Shown here: positions 46,302 through 53,395 of the stretch, piece after piece
Layout of the letters: each line of letters opens with the position of its first letter
Position numbering within the stretch: the first letter of the stretch is position 1
NCBI GenBank assembly: GCA_963847235.1
Contig: CAWJYU010000017.1
Coordinates: forward strand, 62,001 to 126,000
From: JACDAN01 sp963847235
Lineage (GTDB): Bacteria; Actinomycetota; Thermoleophilia; Gaiellales; Gaiellaceae
Direction: 5' to 3'
DNA length: 64,000 nt
Notes under the pieces: generated by a model
What the model saw: the letters and a program-made list of their open reading frames with translations, nothing else
Databases searched by the model: none
Told to the model about the DNA's origin: nothing
Made by a program: the position numbers and the translations under genes

Positions 46302-46906
46302 GCGCCACGAAGCCCCGGCTGACCGCCGAGGAGCGGCGCGCGGACGTTCTCGAGTGCGCGTGTGGGATCTTCTCGAAAGGCAGCTACCGCGGCACGACCA
46401 CCGCCGAGATCGCGAGACAGGCGGGTGTCACCGAGCCCATTCTCTACCGCCACTTCCAGTCCAAGCGCGCCCTCTACCTCGCGTGCCTCGATTCGGCTTG
46501 GGCGGATACGCGGCAGATGTGGGAGCGGGCAGTCGCGGCCGAGCCGGATCCTGCGCTCTGGATCACCGCGATGGGCTCGGCCTACCTGAAGGCAGCGAAG
46601 GAACGCCACGGCCTGGTCGCAAATCTCTGGATCCAGGCGCTGACGGAAGCAAGCGACGACGCGGAGATCCGGAAGCACCTCAAGCGCCACATGCGCGAGG
46701 TCCAGGAGTTCGTGGTCGCCGTGATCGAGCGCTCGCAGGCCGCCGGCGGCATCCCGAAGGAGCGCGATCCGGAAGCCGAGGCGTGGATCTTCGTCTCGCT
46801 CGGGCTGCTCGCAACGGTCAGCAAGCGCCTGGGCGGCATGCTCGACGCCGACATTCCGAGAATCACCGCCAGCCGCCGGAGCTGGCTCACGGGCCGGGAC
46901 ACCTAG
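46298..46906 (+). CDS. TetR family transcriptional regulator
   Basis: 202 aa. The HTH is clear at residues 12-58: RADVLECACGIFSKGSYRGT, then TTAEIARQAGVTEPILYRHF. The C-terminal ligand domain is helical. Co-transcribed with the MFS gene (4-bp overlap), it probably represses the exporters through the palindrome at 44820-44833 (inference). Confidence 0.92.
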   Translation: MSATKPRLTAEERRADVLECACGIFSKGSYRGTTTAEIARQAGVTEPILYRHFQSKRALYLACLDSAWADTRQMWERAVAAEPDPALWITAMGSAYLKAAKERHGLVANLWIQALTEASDDAEIRKHLKRHMREVQEFVVAVIERSQAAGGIPKERDPEAEAWIFVSLGLLATVSKRLGGMLDADIPRITASRRSWLTGRDT

Positions 46907-46910
46907 CTCG

Positions 46911-47397
46911 GTGGGCCGCGCGAAGGCCGCGATCGGGTCCGCGGTCTTCCTCCTGATCGCTCCCGGCGTCGTCGCCGGACTGGTTCCGTGGTGGCTCACC
47001 CGCTGGGAGGTCGAGCACGAGCTGTGGACGCCGCTTCGTGTCGCCGGCGGAGCGCTCACGGCCGTGTCAGCCGGCGTGCTCCTCCATGCGTTCGGCCGGT
47101 TCGTCGTGGAGGGAATCGGCACCCCTGCTCCCGTCGCGCCCACAGAGCGCCTCGTCAGAGGCGGCCTCTACCGCTTCGTGCGCAACCCGATGTACCTGGC
47201 CGTCGTCGGTGCGATCGCCGGCCAGGCGCTGCTCCTGGGGCAAGTCGAGCTCCGTCGCGTATGCAGGAACCATGTGGCTCATCTTCGCGGCCTTCGTCCA
47301 CTGGTACGAGGAACCCACCCTCCGCAGGCAGTTCGGCGACGACTACGACGCCTATCGCGAAAAAGTCCCGGCCTGGATTCCGCGGACCCGCCGATGA
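46911..47397 (+). CDS. Isoprenylcysteine carboxyl methyltransferase family protein (one frame break)
   Basis: Integral membrane methyltransferase-like protein, about 162 aa. First part: helices FLLIAPGVVAGLVPWWL and LTAVSAGVLLHAFG, then GGLYRFVRNPMYLAVVG, the RNPMY motif of the ICMT/PEMT family. After a break near 47245 the other frame gives AGTMWLIFAAFVHWYEEPTL and FGDDYDAYREKVPAWIPR, the usual ending. The substrate in bacteria is unknown. GTG start 4 bp after the TetR stop. Confidence 0.78.
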
Positions 47398-47425
47398 ACC
47401 GGCTATTGCCCGGTTCATTCACCGA
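47378..47425 (-). repeat. Palindromic repeat family 4, copy A
   Basis: Core GATGAACCGG...CCGGTTCAT with a 7-nt centre (47393-47418). On the minus strand it reads CGTCGGTGAATGAACCGG through CCGGTTCATCGGC and then GCGGAATCCAGGC, matching the copy at 49494-49553 in inverse orientation. The stop codon of the methyltransferase gene falls inside it. Confidence 0.7.
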
Positions 47426-47470
47426 CGAGACAGAGTCGAGGAACTGCCAGAGCGCAGAGGCCGCCCCACG

Positions 47471-47650
47471 AAAAAGATGAACCCCCGGGCTGCGGCCCCC
47501 GGGGGTTCGTATCTCTAGCGGCGAGCCCACCTCTGCGGCGACGGCCCGGAAGCCATTGACTCTGCGGCACAGCCAACTCCTCCGAACCACCGTCGCCATA
47601 TCTGGCGCGCCTCCGAACACCTTGGCCTTCTAGTGGCCTCGTTGCTCGGT
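47471..47650 (-). ncRNA. Candidate 180-nt structured non-coding RNA
   Basis: Deduced from a near-consensus sigma-70 promoter (47657-47685, minus strand), a start at about 47650 and a hairpin terminator ending in TTTTT at 47475-47471. Internal structure: an 8-bp stem GGCGACGG/CCGTCGCC encloses smaller stems CGGA/TCCG and TTGGCT/AGTCAA; GGCC-7-GGCC lies near the 5' end. No convincing ORF: the one crossing frame runs through the terminator. The length is close to 6S RNA, but I do not recognise the family. Divergent to the HTH-TPR gene. Confidence 0.5.
47479..47508 (-). terminator. Hairpin terminator, minus-strand T-run
   Basis: 11-bp stem GAACCCCCGGG/CCCGGGGGTTC with an 8-nt loop. On the minus strand it is followed by ATCTTTTTC, a Rho-independent terminator for the candidate ncRNA. 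On the plus strand it lacks a T-run but could still serve the methyltransferase transcript. Confidence 0.75.
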
Positions 47651-47656
47651 GGAAGG

Positions 47657-47685
47657 ACTATACGGCCGGTTCGGGGTTGAGTCAA
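47657..47685 (-). promoter_or_regulatory. Strong sigma-70 promoter TTGACT-N17-TATAGT
   Basis: On the minus strand, -35 TTGACT (47685-47680), exact 17-bp spacer, -10 TATAGT (47662-47657). This is unusually close to consensus for such GC-rich DNA. The -35 lies inside the TACTTGAC repeat. It drives the candidate ncRNA towards 47471. Confidence 0.7.
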
Positions 47686-47793
47686 GTACCCAAGTCAAGT
47701 ATTTTGCGATAGGCTCGCTTGACCCGTTTTTTCCCTTAGCCATAACCCTTTTGGGGGATCGATTTGATCCAGGAGATGCCGTAATGTCAAGTA
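47681..47793 (+). promoter_or_regulatory. Three GTCAAGTA boxes in the divergent control region
   Basis: GTCAAGTA occurs at 47681-47688, 47694-47701 (13 bp apart) and 47786-47793, all in the same orientation, in an AT-richer stretch unlike the surroundings. The first overlaps the ncRNA -35 box; the last is 35 bp before the GTG at 47828. Between them lies TTGACC-N16-CATAAC, a possible promoter for the HTH-TPR gene. Likely binding sites for the adjacent HTH regulator (inference). Confidence 0.45.
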
Positions 47794-47827
47794 GTCGCAC
47801 CAAGCCGCCCGGGAGTTGACCTCGAAA

Positions 47828-49174
47828 GTGAACCGCGCGATCCAGAGCAGGACGCAGAGTCTCGGCCGCCTCCCGAACGGAGGACTTGGCGTGCGCCTGC
47901 GCACGCTTCGGGTGAACGCCGGCCTCACGCAGACGGATTTGGCGGGCGACCGCTTCTCCAAGGAGTACGTCTCCCAGATCGAGCGCGGAAAGACCCGCCC
48001 GACGCAGGAGACGATCGAGTGGCTCGCCGAGCGGCTCGGCGTCGATCCTGGCTTCCTCGCCAGCGGTGTCGCCGCCGACGAGCGCGGGCGGATCGAAGCG
48101 TCCTTGGCGAGGGCCGAGGCTCTCAGCGAGAACCACGAGTACGCAGAGGCGCTCGAGGAGTTCACGCGCGTCTCCCCGACGATCGCGGGCATCGCAGCGG
48201 TCGAGCTCCAGGTTCGCTCGCTCTCGGGTGAAGCCTGGGTCCGGATGCGTCTGGGCGAGGTGAGGGAGGCGATGCAGCTTCTCACCCGCGCGCGCGCGCA
48301 GGCCGAGGACACGATGTTCTCGGACGTCGACCGGGCGGAGATCCTGTACCGGCTCGGCGCCTGCCGTGTGGAGCTCGCGAGCATCCAGACGGCGATCAGC
48401 CTTTTCAACGAGGCCCTTGCGCTCGCCGAGAGCTCGGGGCTTCCCTGCGACCGGCTCCGCGCCGAGATCTTCGGAGCACGCTCGCGCTGCTACCGGCGCC
48501 AGCGGGACTACGAAGCAGCCCGGGAGGACCTCGAGCGGGCGCTCGAGCTCGCCGAGGCGCTCGACGATCCCCGCTCGGTCGCACGCGTGTACTTCCACGC
48601 GTCGCTCGTCGCCGAGCGACAGGGGCAGTGGGTCCTCGCGCGGCGCTATGCGGAGCAGGCGAAGGCACAGTTCGAGGAGATCGCGGATCGCAACGCGGTC
48701 GGCAAGCTCCTGAACAACCTTGGCGGTCTCAGCTTCCTGCTCGGCAAGCCGAAAGAGGCGGTCGAGCAGCTCAACGAGGCGTTCCGCGTCCTGCTCGAGT
48801 ACGGCACCGAGAAGGATGCGGCCTCGGCAGTCTCCTCCCTCGCGCAGGTGAGCCTGCGCACCGGCCAGATCGAGCCGGCGGAGGAGCAGGCGCGCCAGGC
48901 GCTCAAGCTCCTCGGCAACCGCGTCGACGCCGTCGACGAGATCGGAAACGCGCAGCTCGTCCTCGGGCGCTCGCTCATGGAGCAGGGCCGCCTCGACGAG
49001 GCGGCGCAGGCCTTCGACGAGGCCGAGCACAGCTTCGACCAGCTTTCTTCAGTAAGTCATCGTGCGGCCGCGTGGATCGCCAAGGGCGACCTTGCGGCGC
49101 GGCGCGGCCGGGACCAGATGGCCGCGCAGCTCTACAGGCGCGCAGCAGAAGCGCTCCAGGACTTCAGGTTCTAA
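47828..49174 (+). CDS. XRE-HTH transcriptional regulator with TPR domain (RRNPP-like architecture)
   Basis: 448 aa from GTG 47828 (TTG 47816 also in frame). N-terminal XRE helix-turn-helix at about 20-75: VRLRTLRVNAGLTQTDLAG and EYVSQIERGKTRPTQETIEW. The remainder (about 85-445) is a TPR superhelix of about eight repeats, e.g. AREDLERALELAEALDDPRS, LLNNLGGLSFLLGKPKEAVE and AQLVLGRSLMEQGRLDEAAQ. HTH-TPR proteins such as PlcR, PrgX and Rgg relatives bind short peptides in the TPR groove. A 35-codon peptide gene follows 9 bp later. Confidence 0.85.
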   Translation: MNRAIQSRTQSLGRLPNGGLGVRLRTLRVNAGLTQTDLAGDRFSKEYVSQIERGKTRPTQETIEWLAERLGVDPGFLASGVAADERGRIEASLARAEALSENHEYAEALEEFTRVSPTIAGIAAVELQVRSLSGEAWVRMRLGEVREAMQLLTRARAQAEDTMFSDVDRAEILYRLGACRVELASIQTAISLFNEALALAESSGLPCDRLRAEIFGARSRCYRRQRDYEAAREDLERALELAEALDDPRSVARVYFHASLVAERQGQWVLARRYAEQAKAQFEEIADRNAVGKLLNNLGGLSFLLGKPKEAVEQLNEAFRVLLEYGTEKDAASAVSSLAQVSLRTGQIEPAEEQARQALKLLGNRVDAVDEIGNAQLVLGRSLMEQGRLDEAAQAFDEAEHSFDQLSSVSHRAAAWIAKGDLAARRGRDQMAAQLYRRAAEALQDFRF

Positions 49175-49183
49175 GGGGAGGGG

Positions 49184-49291
49184 GTGATTGCACTGAAGCA
49201 TCGGGTCAAGATCTCCGTCATCGTCGCCCTGACGACCCTCGCCGCCGTCAGCGGTGGAGGCTTCATCGACAACTGGATCATGTCGTTGTAG
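49184..49291 (+). CDS. 35-aa hydrophobic peptide directly downstream of HTH-TPR regulator
   Basis: GTG 49184 to TAG 49289-49291. It has a strong Shine-Dalgarno (AAGGGGAGGGG) and lies 9 bp after the regulator stop. The basic start MIALKHRVK is followed by a hydrophobic segment VIVALTTLAAVSGGGF (residues 12-27) and a C-terminal segment IDNWIMSL. This looks like a signal peptide plus a short mature peptide, as in Phr/Rgg-type pheromone precursors, or a small membrane peptide. Coding potential rests on RBS, position and layout only. Confidence 0.55.
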   Translation: MIALKHRVKISVIVALTTLAAVSGGGFIDNWIMSL

Positions 49292-49493
49292 GCCGTCGAC
49301 TTCAGCTGCCGTTGCTCAGGCAGTGCGAGGGTGGCGCCGCCCGACAGGGGTTCGATTCACGGGTGGTCGCCTAGCACCACATCGGACGCACAAAACGAGG
49401 AAACCCGGATTCCGTTGCGGGAGCCGGCGTCTTCGCAGTCCGCGTTAGCGTGCCGACCGCCAAGGAGCGCTTCTCAGCTCTCCCGCGCCCCTG

Positions 49494-49553
49494 CGTCGGT
49501 GGATGAACCGGCAAGCCGGTTCATCGGCACTGCGGAAGAATCCTGGCGCACGT
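49494..49553 (+). repeat. Palindromic repeat family 4, copy B
   Basis: CGTCGGTG, then the 24-bp palindrome with arms GATGAACCGGC/GCCGGTTCATC (49502-49525), then GGC, a short gap and GCGGAAGAATCCTGGC. It matches copy A (47378-47425) in inverse orientation over about 55 bp. The two copies bracket the ncRNA/HTH-TPR/peptide cassette. Confidence 0.7.
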
Positions 49554-49584
49554 CGTAAACCACGCTCCTCCTCTCCCCTGAGAT

Positions 49585-49611
49585 GCGACGGCGGCCCTGG
49601 GCCGCCGTCGC
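49585..49611 (+). terminator. Perfect 12-bp hairpin, probable terminator
   Basis: Stem GCGACGGCGGCC with GGCCGCCGTCGC around a CTG loop, followed by GATTTCG. There is no long T-run, but the stem is very stable. It could terminate the HTH-TPR/peptide transcript ahead of selD. Confidence 0.6.
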
Positions 49612-49705
49612 GATTTCGACACGAGGACGGAATAGCTGCGATTGGACTGCCGTTTGACGGGAACAGGCACCCTGTCAGCATTCAGGGCTCACGGAGCCGA
49701 CCCCA

Positions 49706-50738
49706 CTGGAGACCGCTCACCTCAAACTGACCGATCTCGCCTCGTGCGGCGGCTGCGCGGCGAAGTACTCGGCTGCCCGGCTCGAAGAGCTGCTTCGCGG
49801 GTTCGTCCCAGTGGACTCGGATGACCTGCTGGTCGGGCTCTCTCCCGCGGACGACGCCGCGGTCTACCGGCTCGACGACGAGCGGGCGATCGTCTTCACG
49901 CTCGACTTCTTCCCGCCGGTCGTCGACGACCCGGCCGACTACGGAGCGATCGCGGCCACGAATGCGCTCAACGACGTCTTCGCGATGGGCGGCACGCCGC
50001 TGCTCGCGCTCTCGATCGCCGCCTTCCCGGAGTCGCTGCCGACGGAGATGCTCGGCGCGATCTTCTCGGCGGCAGACGAGCAGGTGCGGGCCGCGGGAGC
50101 GGTGCTCGCGGGCGGACACACGATCCGGGACGAGGAGCCGAAATATGGGCTCGCGGTGGTCGGAACCGTGCGGCCGGACGGAATCTGGCCGAAGAACGGC
50201 GCGCGACCTGGTGACTCGGTCTTCTTGACGAAGCCGCTCGGGACCGGGCTGATCCTGACGGGGTTCAAGCAAGGCACGGCCGGAACGCAGCCGCTCGAGC
50301 GGGCTGTCCGCTGGATGCGGACGCTGAACATGGACGCGGCATCGGTGCTGCGCCCGCTCGAGCCCAATGCCGTGACGGACGTGACCGGCTTCGGCCTATT
50401 CGGGCATGCCCACGAGATGGCCGAGCGGAGCGGTGTCCGGATTCGGCTCGAGTCGGAGCGCTTCCCGGCGATCGACGGGGCACTCGACATGGCGCGGAAG
50501 GGAGTCCGGACGAGCGGGGATCCGCGCAACCGTGAGTTCGCGGGCCCGCATCTCGAGCTGGACGGCGCTCCGGAGACGCTCGTCGCGCTCGGGTTCGACC
50601 CCCAGACGGCGGGTGGGCTCCTCCTGTCGGTGCCGTCCGAGCCGGGGAGCGGTGCTCGAAGCAGAGTTCCAGGCGAAGAAGCTGTTCATTCGGCGCGTCG
50701 GCTGGGTCGAGGAGGGCGCCGGGGTCGTCGTGGAATGA
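49706..50738 (+). CDS. selD: Selenide, water dikinase SelD (no canonical start, one frame break)
   Basis: Makes selenophosphate from selenide and ATP, about 343 aa. The active-site segment LTDLASCGGCAAKYSAARLE (catalytic Cys/Lys) lies upstream of the first in-frame GTG (49811), so translation must begin earlier. CTG at 49706 is the only near-cognate candidate after the in-frame stop, unless an ATG/GTG was lost to an indel. ATP-binding ALNDVFAMGG and GGHTIRDEEPKYG follow. Near 50645 the frame shifts to end AVLEAEFQAKKLFIRRVGWV. Overlaps the next gene by 4 bp. Confidence 0.85.
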
Positions 50739-51262
50739 CCCGTGGGATGATCCACGGGCGGTTCCAGCCGTTTCATCTGGGCCACACGGAGTACTTGCGC
50801 GGGGCGGCGGAGCGCTCCGACGAGGTCTTCGTCGGGATCACGAATCCCGATCCGTCGCGGATCCGGCCGGAGGCAAGCGATCCGCTGCGCCATCTGCCGG
50901 AGTCCAACCCGTGGAGCTACGCCGAGCGGCTCCTGATGGTCAAGGCGGCAGCGGGCGACCTGAGCCTCGACCTGGCGCGGCTGCACGTGATCCCGTTCCC
51001 GGTCAACGAGCCCGAGCTCTGGCCGGCGTACGTCCCAGACGGCGTCACGCAGTACATCCGCCTTTTCTCGGACTGGGGCGACACGAAGGTCGAGCGGATG
51101 CGCGAGGCGGGCTACGAGGTCGTCGTGCTCGACGAGGGCGCAGAGAAGGAGGTCTCGGGCGCCGAGGTCCGGGAGGCGCTGAGGTCGGACGGCGACTGGG
51201 GCTCGCTCGTCCCGCCCGGAGTAGCACGGGTCATTCGCTCGCTCGATCGCGTCCCGGTCTAG
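50735..51262 (+). CDS. Nicotinamide-nucleotide adenylyltransferase-like protein (NadM type)
   Basis: 175 aa nucleotidyltransferase. The HxGH motif appears in IHGRFQPFHLGHTEYLRG at the N-terminus; the ATP site continues with ISGxR-like SGAEVREAL near residues 141-149. Size and motif order match the archaeal-type NMN adenylyltransferase that makes NAD+. The ATG overlaps the selD stop (ATGA), so the two are coupled, although no pathway link is evident. Confidence 0.82.
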   Translation: MTRGMIHGRFQPFHLGHTEYLRGAAERSDEVFVGITNPDPSRIRPEASDPLRHLPESNPWSYAERLLMVKAAAGDLSLDLARLHVIPFPVNEPELWPAYVPDGVTQYIRLFSDWGDTKVERMREAGYEVVVLDEGAEKEVSGAEVREALRSDGDWGSLVPPGVARVIRSLDRVPV

Positions 51263-51272
51263 CCTCCGCGCC

Positions 51273-52523
51273 GTGTATCCGATCGTCGTCGTCCTGCTGG
51301 ACGGGCTGGGGGACCGCGCGCACGAGAGCCTCGGCGGCCGCACCGCCAACGAGGCGGCGGCGACCCCGAACCTCGACACGCTCGCTGCGCGCGGCTCGAC
51401 CGGCGTCCTCTATGCAGTCGGGCCGGGGCGGGCGCCGTCCAGCGAGGTCGCGCACTGGTCGATGCTCGGCTACACGCCCGAGGAGTTCCCCGGTCGGGCG
51501 GTGCTCGAGGCGCTCGGCGCGGGCCAGGACGTGGACGCCTCGGACGTCTTCGCGTTCGCGGCGCTGCGCCCGGCGGATGAGCGGAACGGCGAGCTCTGGC
51601 TGACCGGCCGCCCGCGGCGCGGCGAGGACGACGTGGAGGCCCGCGAGCTGCTGGAGCGGTGCGACGGCATCGAGGTGGACGGCCTCCGCTTCAGGCTCTC
51701 GGACCTGGGGCGGGGAGAGGCGATCCTGCGTGTGTCCGGCGGCGCGGACGACCGCGTGACGGACTCGGACGCGTTCTTTCGCGACCGCTATCCCGTCCTG
51801 CGGCCGCAGCCCGTCGTGCCGGAGGCGGAGCGGACGGCGCAGGCGGCCGAAGCGTGGACACGGGAGGTCCTCGGCCGGCTCGACGGCGAGCGCTTCGACG
51901 TGATCACGCTGAAGTGGTGGGGTCGCCTGCGCGCGGCGCCGACGTTCGCCGAGCGCCACGGCGTCTCCGGGAAGTTCATCGCCGCCTCCCGGTTCATGCA
52001 CGGGCTCGCGCGAGCCGTCGCGCTCGAGCCTCTGGAGGCGGCGGAGACCGACGACCCGACCGCGGATCTGGCGCGGCGAATCGAGCTCATCCGCGAGCGG
52101 CTCGACTCGGGCGACACGTTCGTCTTCTCCCATCAGAAGGCTTCGGACGAGGCGGGGCACACGAAGGATCCAGCGATCAAGCAGCGGACGATCGAGGCGC
52201 TCGACGCCGGCCTCGGAGACCTCCCAACGGATCGCGCGGTCGTGTGCGTCACCGGGGACCATGCGACACCCGCCTACCCCGAGGTGATCCACTCGGGCGA
52301 TCCGGTGCCGCTGCTCGTGGCCGGCCCTGGTGTCCGCGCCGATTCCGTCACAACCTTCGGGGAGCTCCCGTGCGCCGCAGGCATCCTCGGCCAGCTCCGT
52401 GGCCCCGACCTGATGCCGGTCCTCCTGAACGCCGCGGACCGGCCGCTCTTCCTCGGCTCCCGGCCGACTCCGTTCGAGGGCGCCGACGGCTACCCGGCGA
52501 TCCTGGAGCCGCTCCGCCCGTGA
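51273..52523 (+). CDS. 2,3-bisphosphoglycerate-independent phosphoglycerate mutase-like enzyme (ApgM/alkaline phosphatase superfamily)
   Basis: 416 aa. The start YPIVVVLLDGLGDR (metal Asp), GPGRAPSSEVAHWSMLGY with the nucleophilic Ser, SDEAGHTKD and VTGDHATPAYP (metal Asp/His) are the superfamily metal and catalytic sites. Closest in layout to archaeal ApgM, which interconverts 3- and 2-phosphoglycerate. GTG start. Overlaps the next gene by 4 bp. Confidence 0.85.
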   Translation: MYPIVVVLLDGLGDRAHESLGGRTANEAAATPNLDTLAARGSTGVLYAVGPGRAPSSEVAHWSMLGYTPEEFPGRAVLEALGAGQDVDASDVFAFAALRPADERNGELWLTGRPRRGEDDVEARELLERCDGIEVDGLRFRLSDLGRGEAILRVSGGADDRVTDSDAFFRDRYPVLRPQPVVPEAERTAQAAEAWTREVLGRLDGERFDVITLKWWGRLRAAPTFAERHGVSGKFIAASRFMHGLARAVALEPLEAAETDDPTADLARRIELIRERLDSGDTFVFSHQKASDEAGHTKDPAIKQRTIEALDAGLGDLPTDRAVVCVTGDHATPAYPEVIHSGDPVPLLVAGPGVRADSVTTFGELPCAAGILGQLRGPDLMPVLLNAADRPLFLGSRPTPFEGADGYPAILEPLRP

Positions 52524-53395
52524 GAGCCGTCGAGGGCCGCATCCCCTTCCGCGGGTTCCGGACGTGGTATCGAGACGTCGGGCCGGAGGACGGGATCCCG
52601 CTTGTCTGCCTGCACGGCGGGCCCGGCTCCACGCACCACTACTTCAAGCCGCTGGAGAAGCTCGCGGAGGAGGGGCGTCGAGTCGTGGTCTACGACCAGC
52701 TCGGTTGCGGCAGCTCCGACCGGCCCGACGACCCCGACCTCTGGACGGTCGACCTGTTCGTGGACGAGGTGAGGACGGTTCGGGACGCGCTCGGTCTCGA
52801 CCGGATCCACCTGCTCGGAACCTCGTGGGGCTCGATGCTCGCGATCGAGTACATGCTCACCCGTCCGCCGGGGGTCGTCAGCCTGACGTTGAACTCGCCG
52901 CCGACGTCAGCCCAGACGTGGATGGCCGAGGCTGCCCGCCTGCGCGACGAGCTCCCCGAGCACCACCGGCGCTCGATCGCGGAGCACGAGGCCGCCGGCA
53001 CGCTCGATCACCCCGAGTACAAGGCGGCGGAGGACGAGTTCTGGCGCCGCCACGTTCTGCTCATCCACCCGCCGCCCGACTTCGTCGAGCGCGGCAAGGC
53101 GGAGAAGGGCACGCCGGTGTATCGAGCCCTCTGGGGGATGAGCGAGTGGAACGCCGACGGGAGGCTCCGCGACTGGGACGTCAGAGACCGGCTCGGGGAG
53201 ATCGGTGTGCCGACGCTCGTCACCTCCGGGCGCTACGACGAGTGCACGCCCGAGCTCGCCGAAGCCGCGCAACGGGGGATCCCCGGTGCCGAGCGCGTCC
53301 TCTTCGAGGAGAGCTCCCACATGGCGTTCGTGGAGGAACCGGAGCGGTTCCGGAAGGTCCTCGCCGACTTCCTCGGCCGCGCGGAGTCGCGATGA
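52520..53395 (+). CDS. Proline iminopeptidase-like alpha/beta hydrolase
   Basis: 291 aa. Oxyanion motif CLHGGPGSTHHYF (HGGPG, typical of proline iminopeptidases), YDQLGCGSSD, nucleophile elbow GTSWGSM, Asp in GRYDECTPE and His in SSHMAFVE. It releases N-terminal proline or related residues. GTG start overlaps the mutase stop; the end overlaps ctaA by 4 bp. Confidence 0.9.
   Translation: MRAVEGRIPFRGFRTWYRDVGPEDGIPLVCLHGGPGSTHHYFKPLEKLAEEGRRVVVYDQLGCGSSDRPDDPDLWTVDLFVDEVRTVRDALGLDRIHLLGTSWGSMLAIEYMLTRPPGVVSLTLNSPPTSAQTWMAEAARLRDELPEHHRRSIAEHEAAGTLDHPEYKAAEDEFWRRHVLLIHPPPDFVERGKAEKGTPVYRALWGMSEWNADGRLRDWDVRDRLGEIGVPTLVTSGRYDECTPELAEAAQRGIPGAERVLFEESSHMAFVEEPERFRKVLADFLGRAESR

Larger units (their letters stand above)
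49292..49705. other. 414-bp intergenic stretch before selD: repeat and hairpin
   Basis: It holds the second copy of repeat family 4 (49494-49553) and a perfect hairpin (49585-49611), listed separately. A GGGTTCGATTC stretch at about 49346 recalls a tRNA T-loop, but no matching stems were found. No gene is supported here on either strand; the frames that cross it read through the repeat and hairpin. Confidence 0.6.

Noticed and set aside
47279..47620. Minus-strand frame of 113 codons beginning FGGAPDMATVV
   Set aside because: It runs through the candidate RNA, its terminator hairpin and repeat copy A into the antisense of the methyltransferase gene. No domain, and the composition is that of a shadow frame.
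49292..49390. Possible tRNA-Sec upstream of selD, prompted by GGGGTTCGATTC
   Set aside because: No complementary T-stem, no 8-bp acceptor stem and no anticodon arm with TCA could be paired in the expected geometry. The motif alone occurs by chance.
49445..49681. Minus-strand 78-codon frame across the selD upstream gap
   Set aside because: It crosses the palindromic repeat and the perfect hairpin; no recognisable protein features or RBS.
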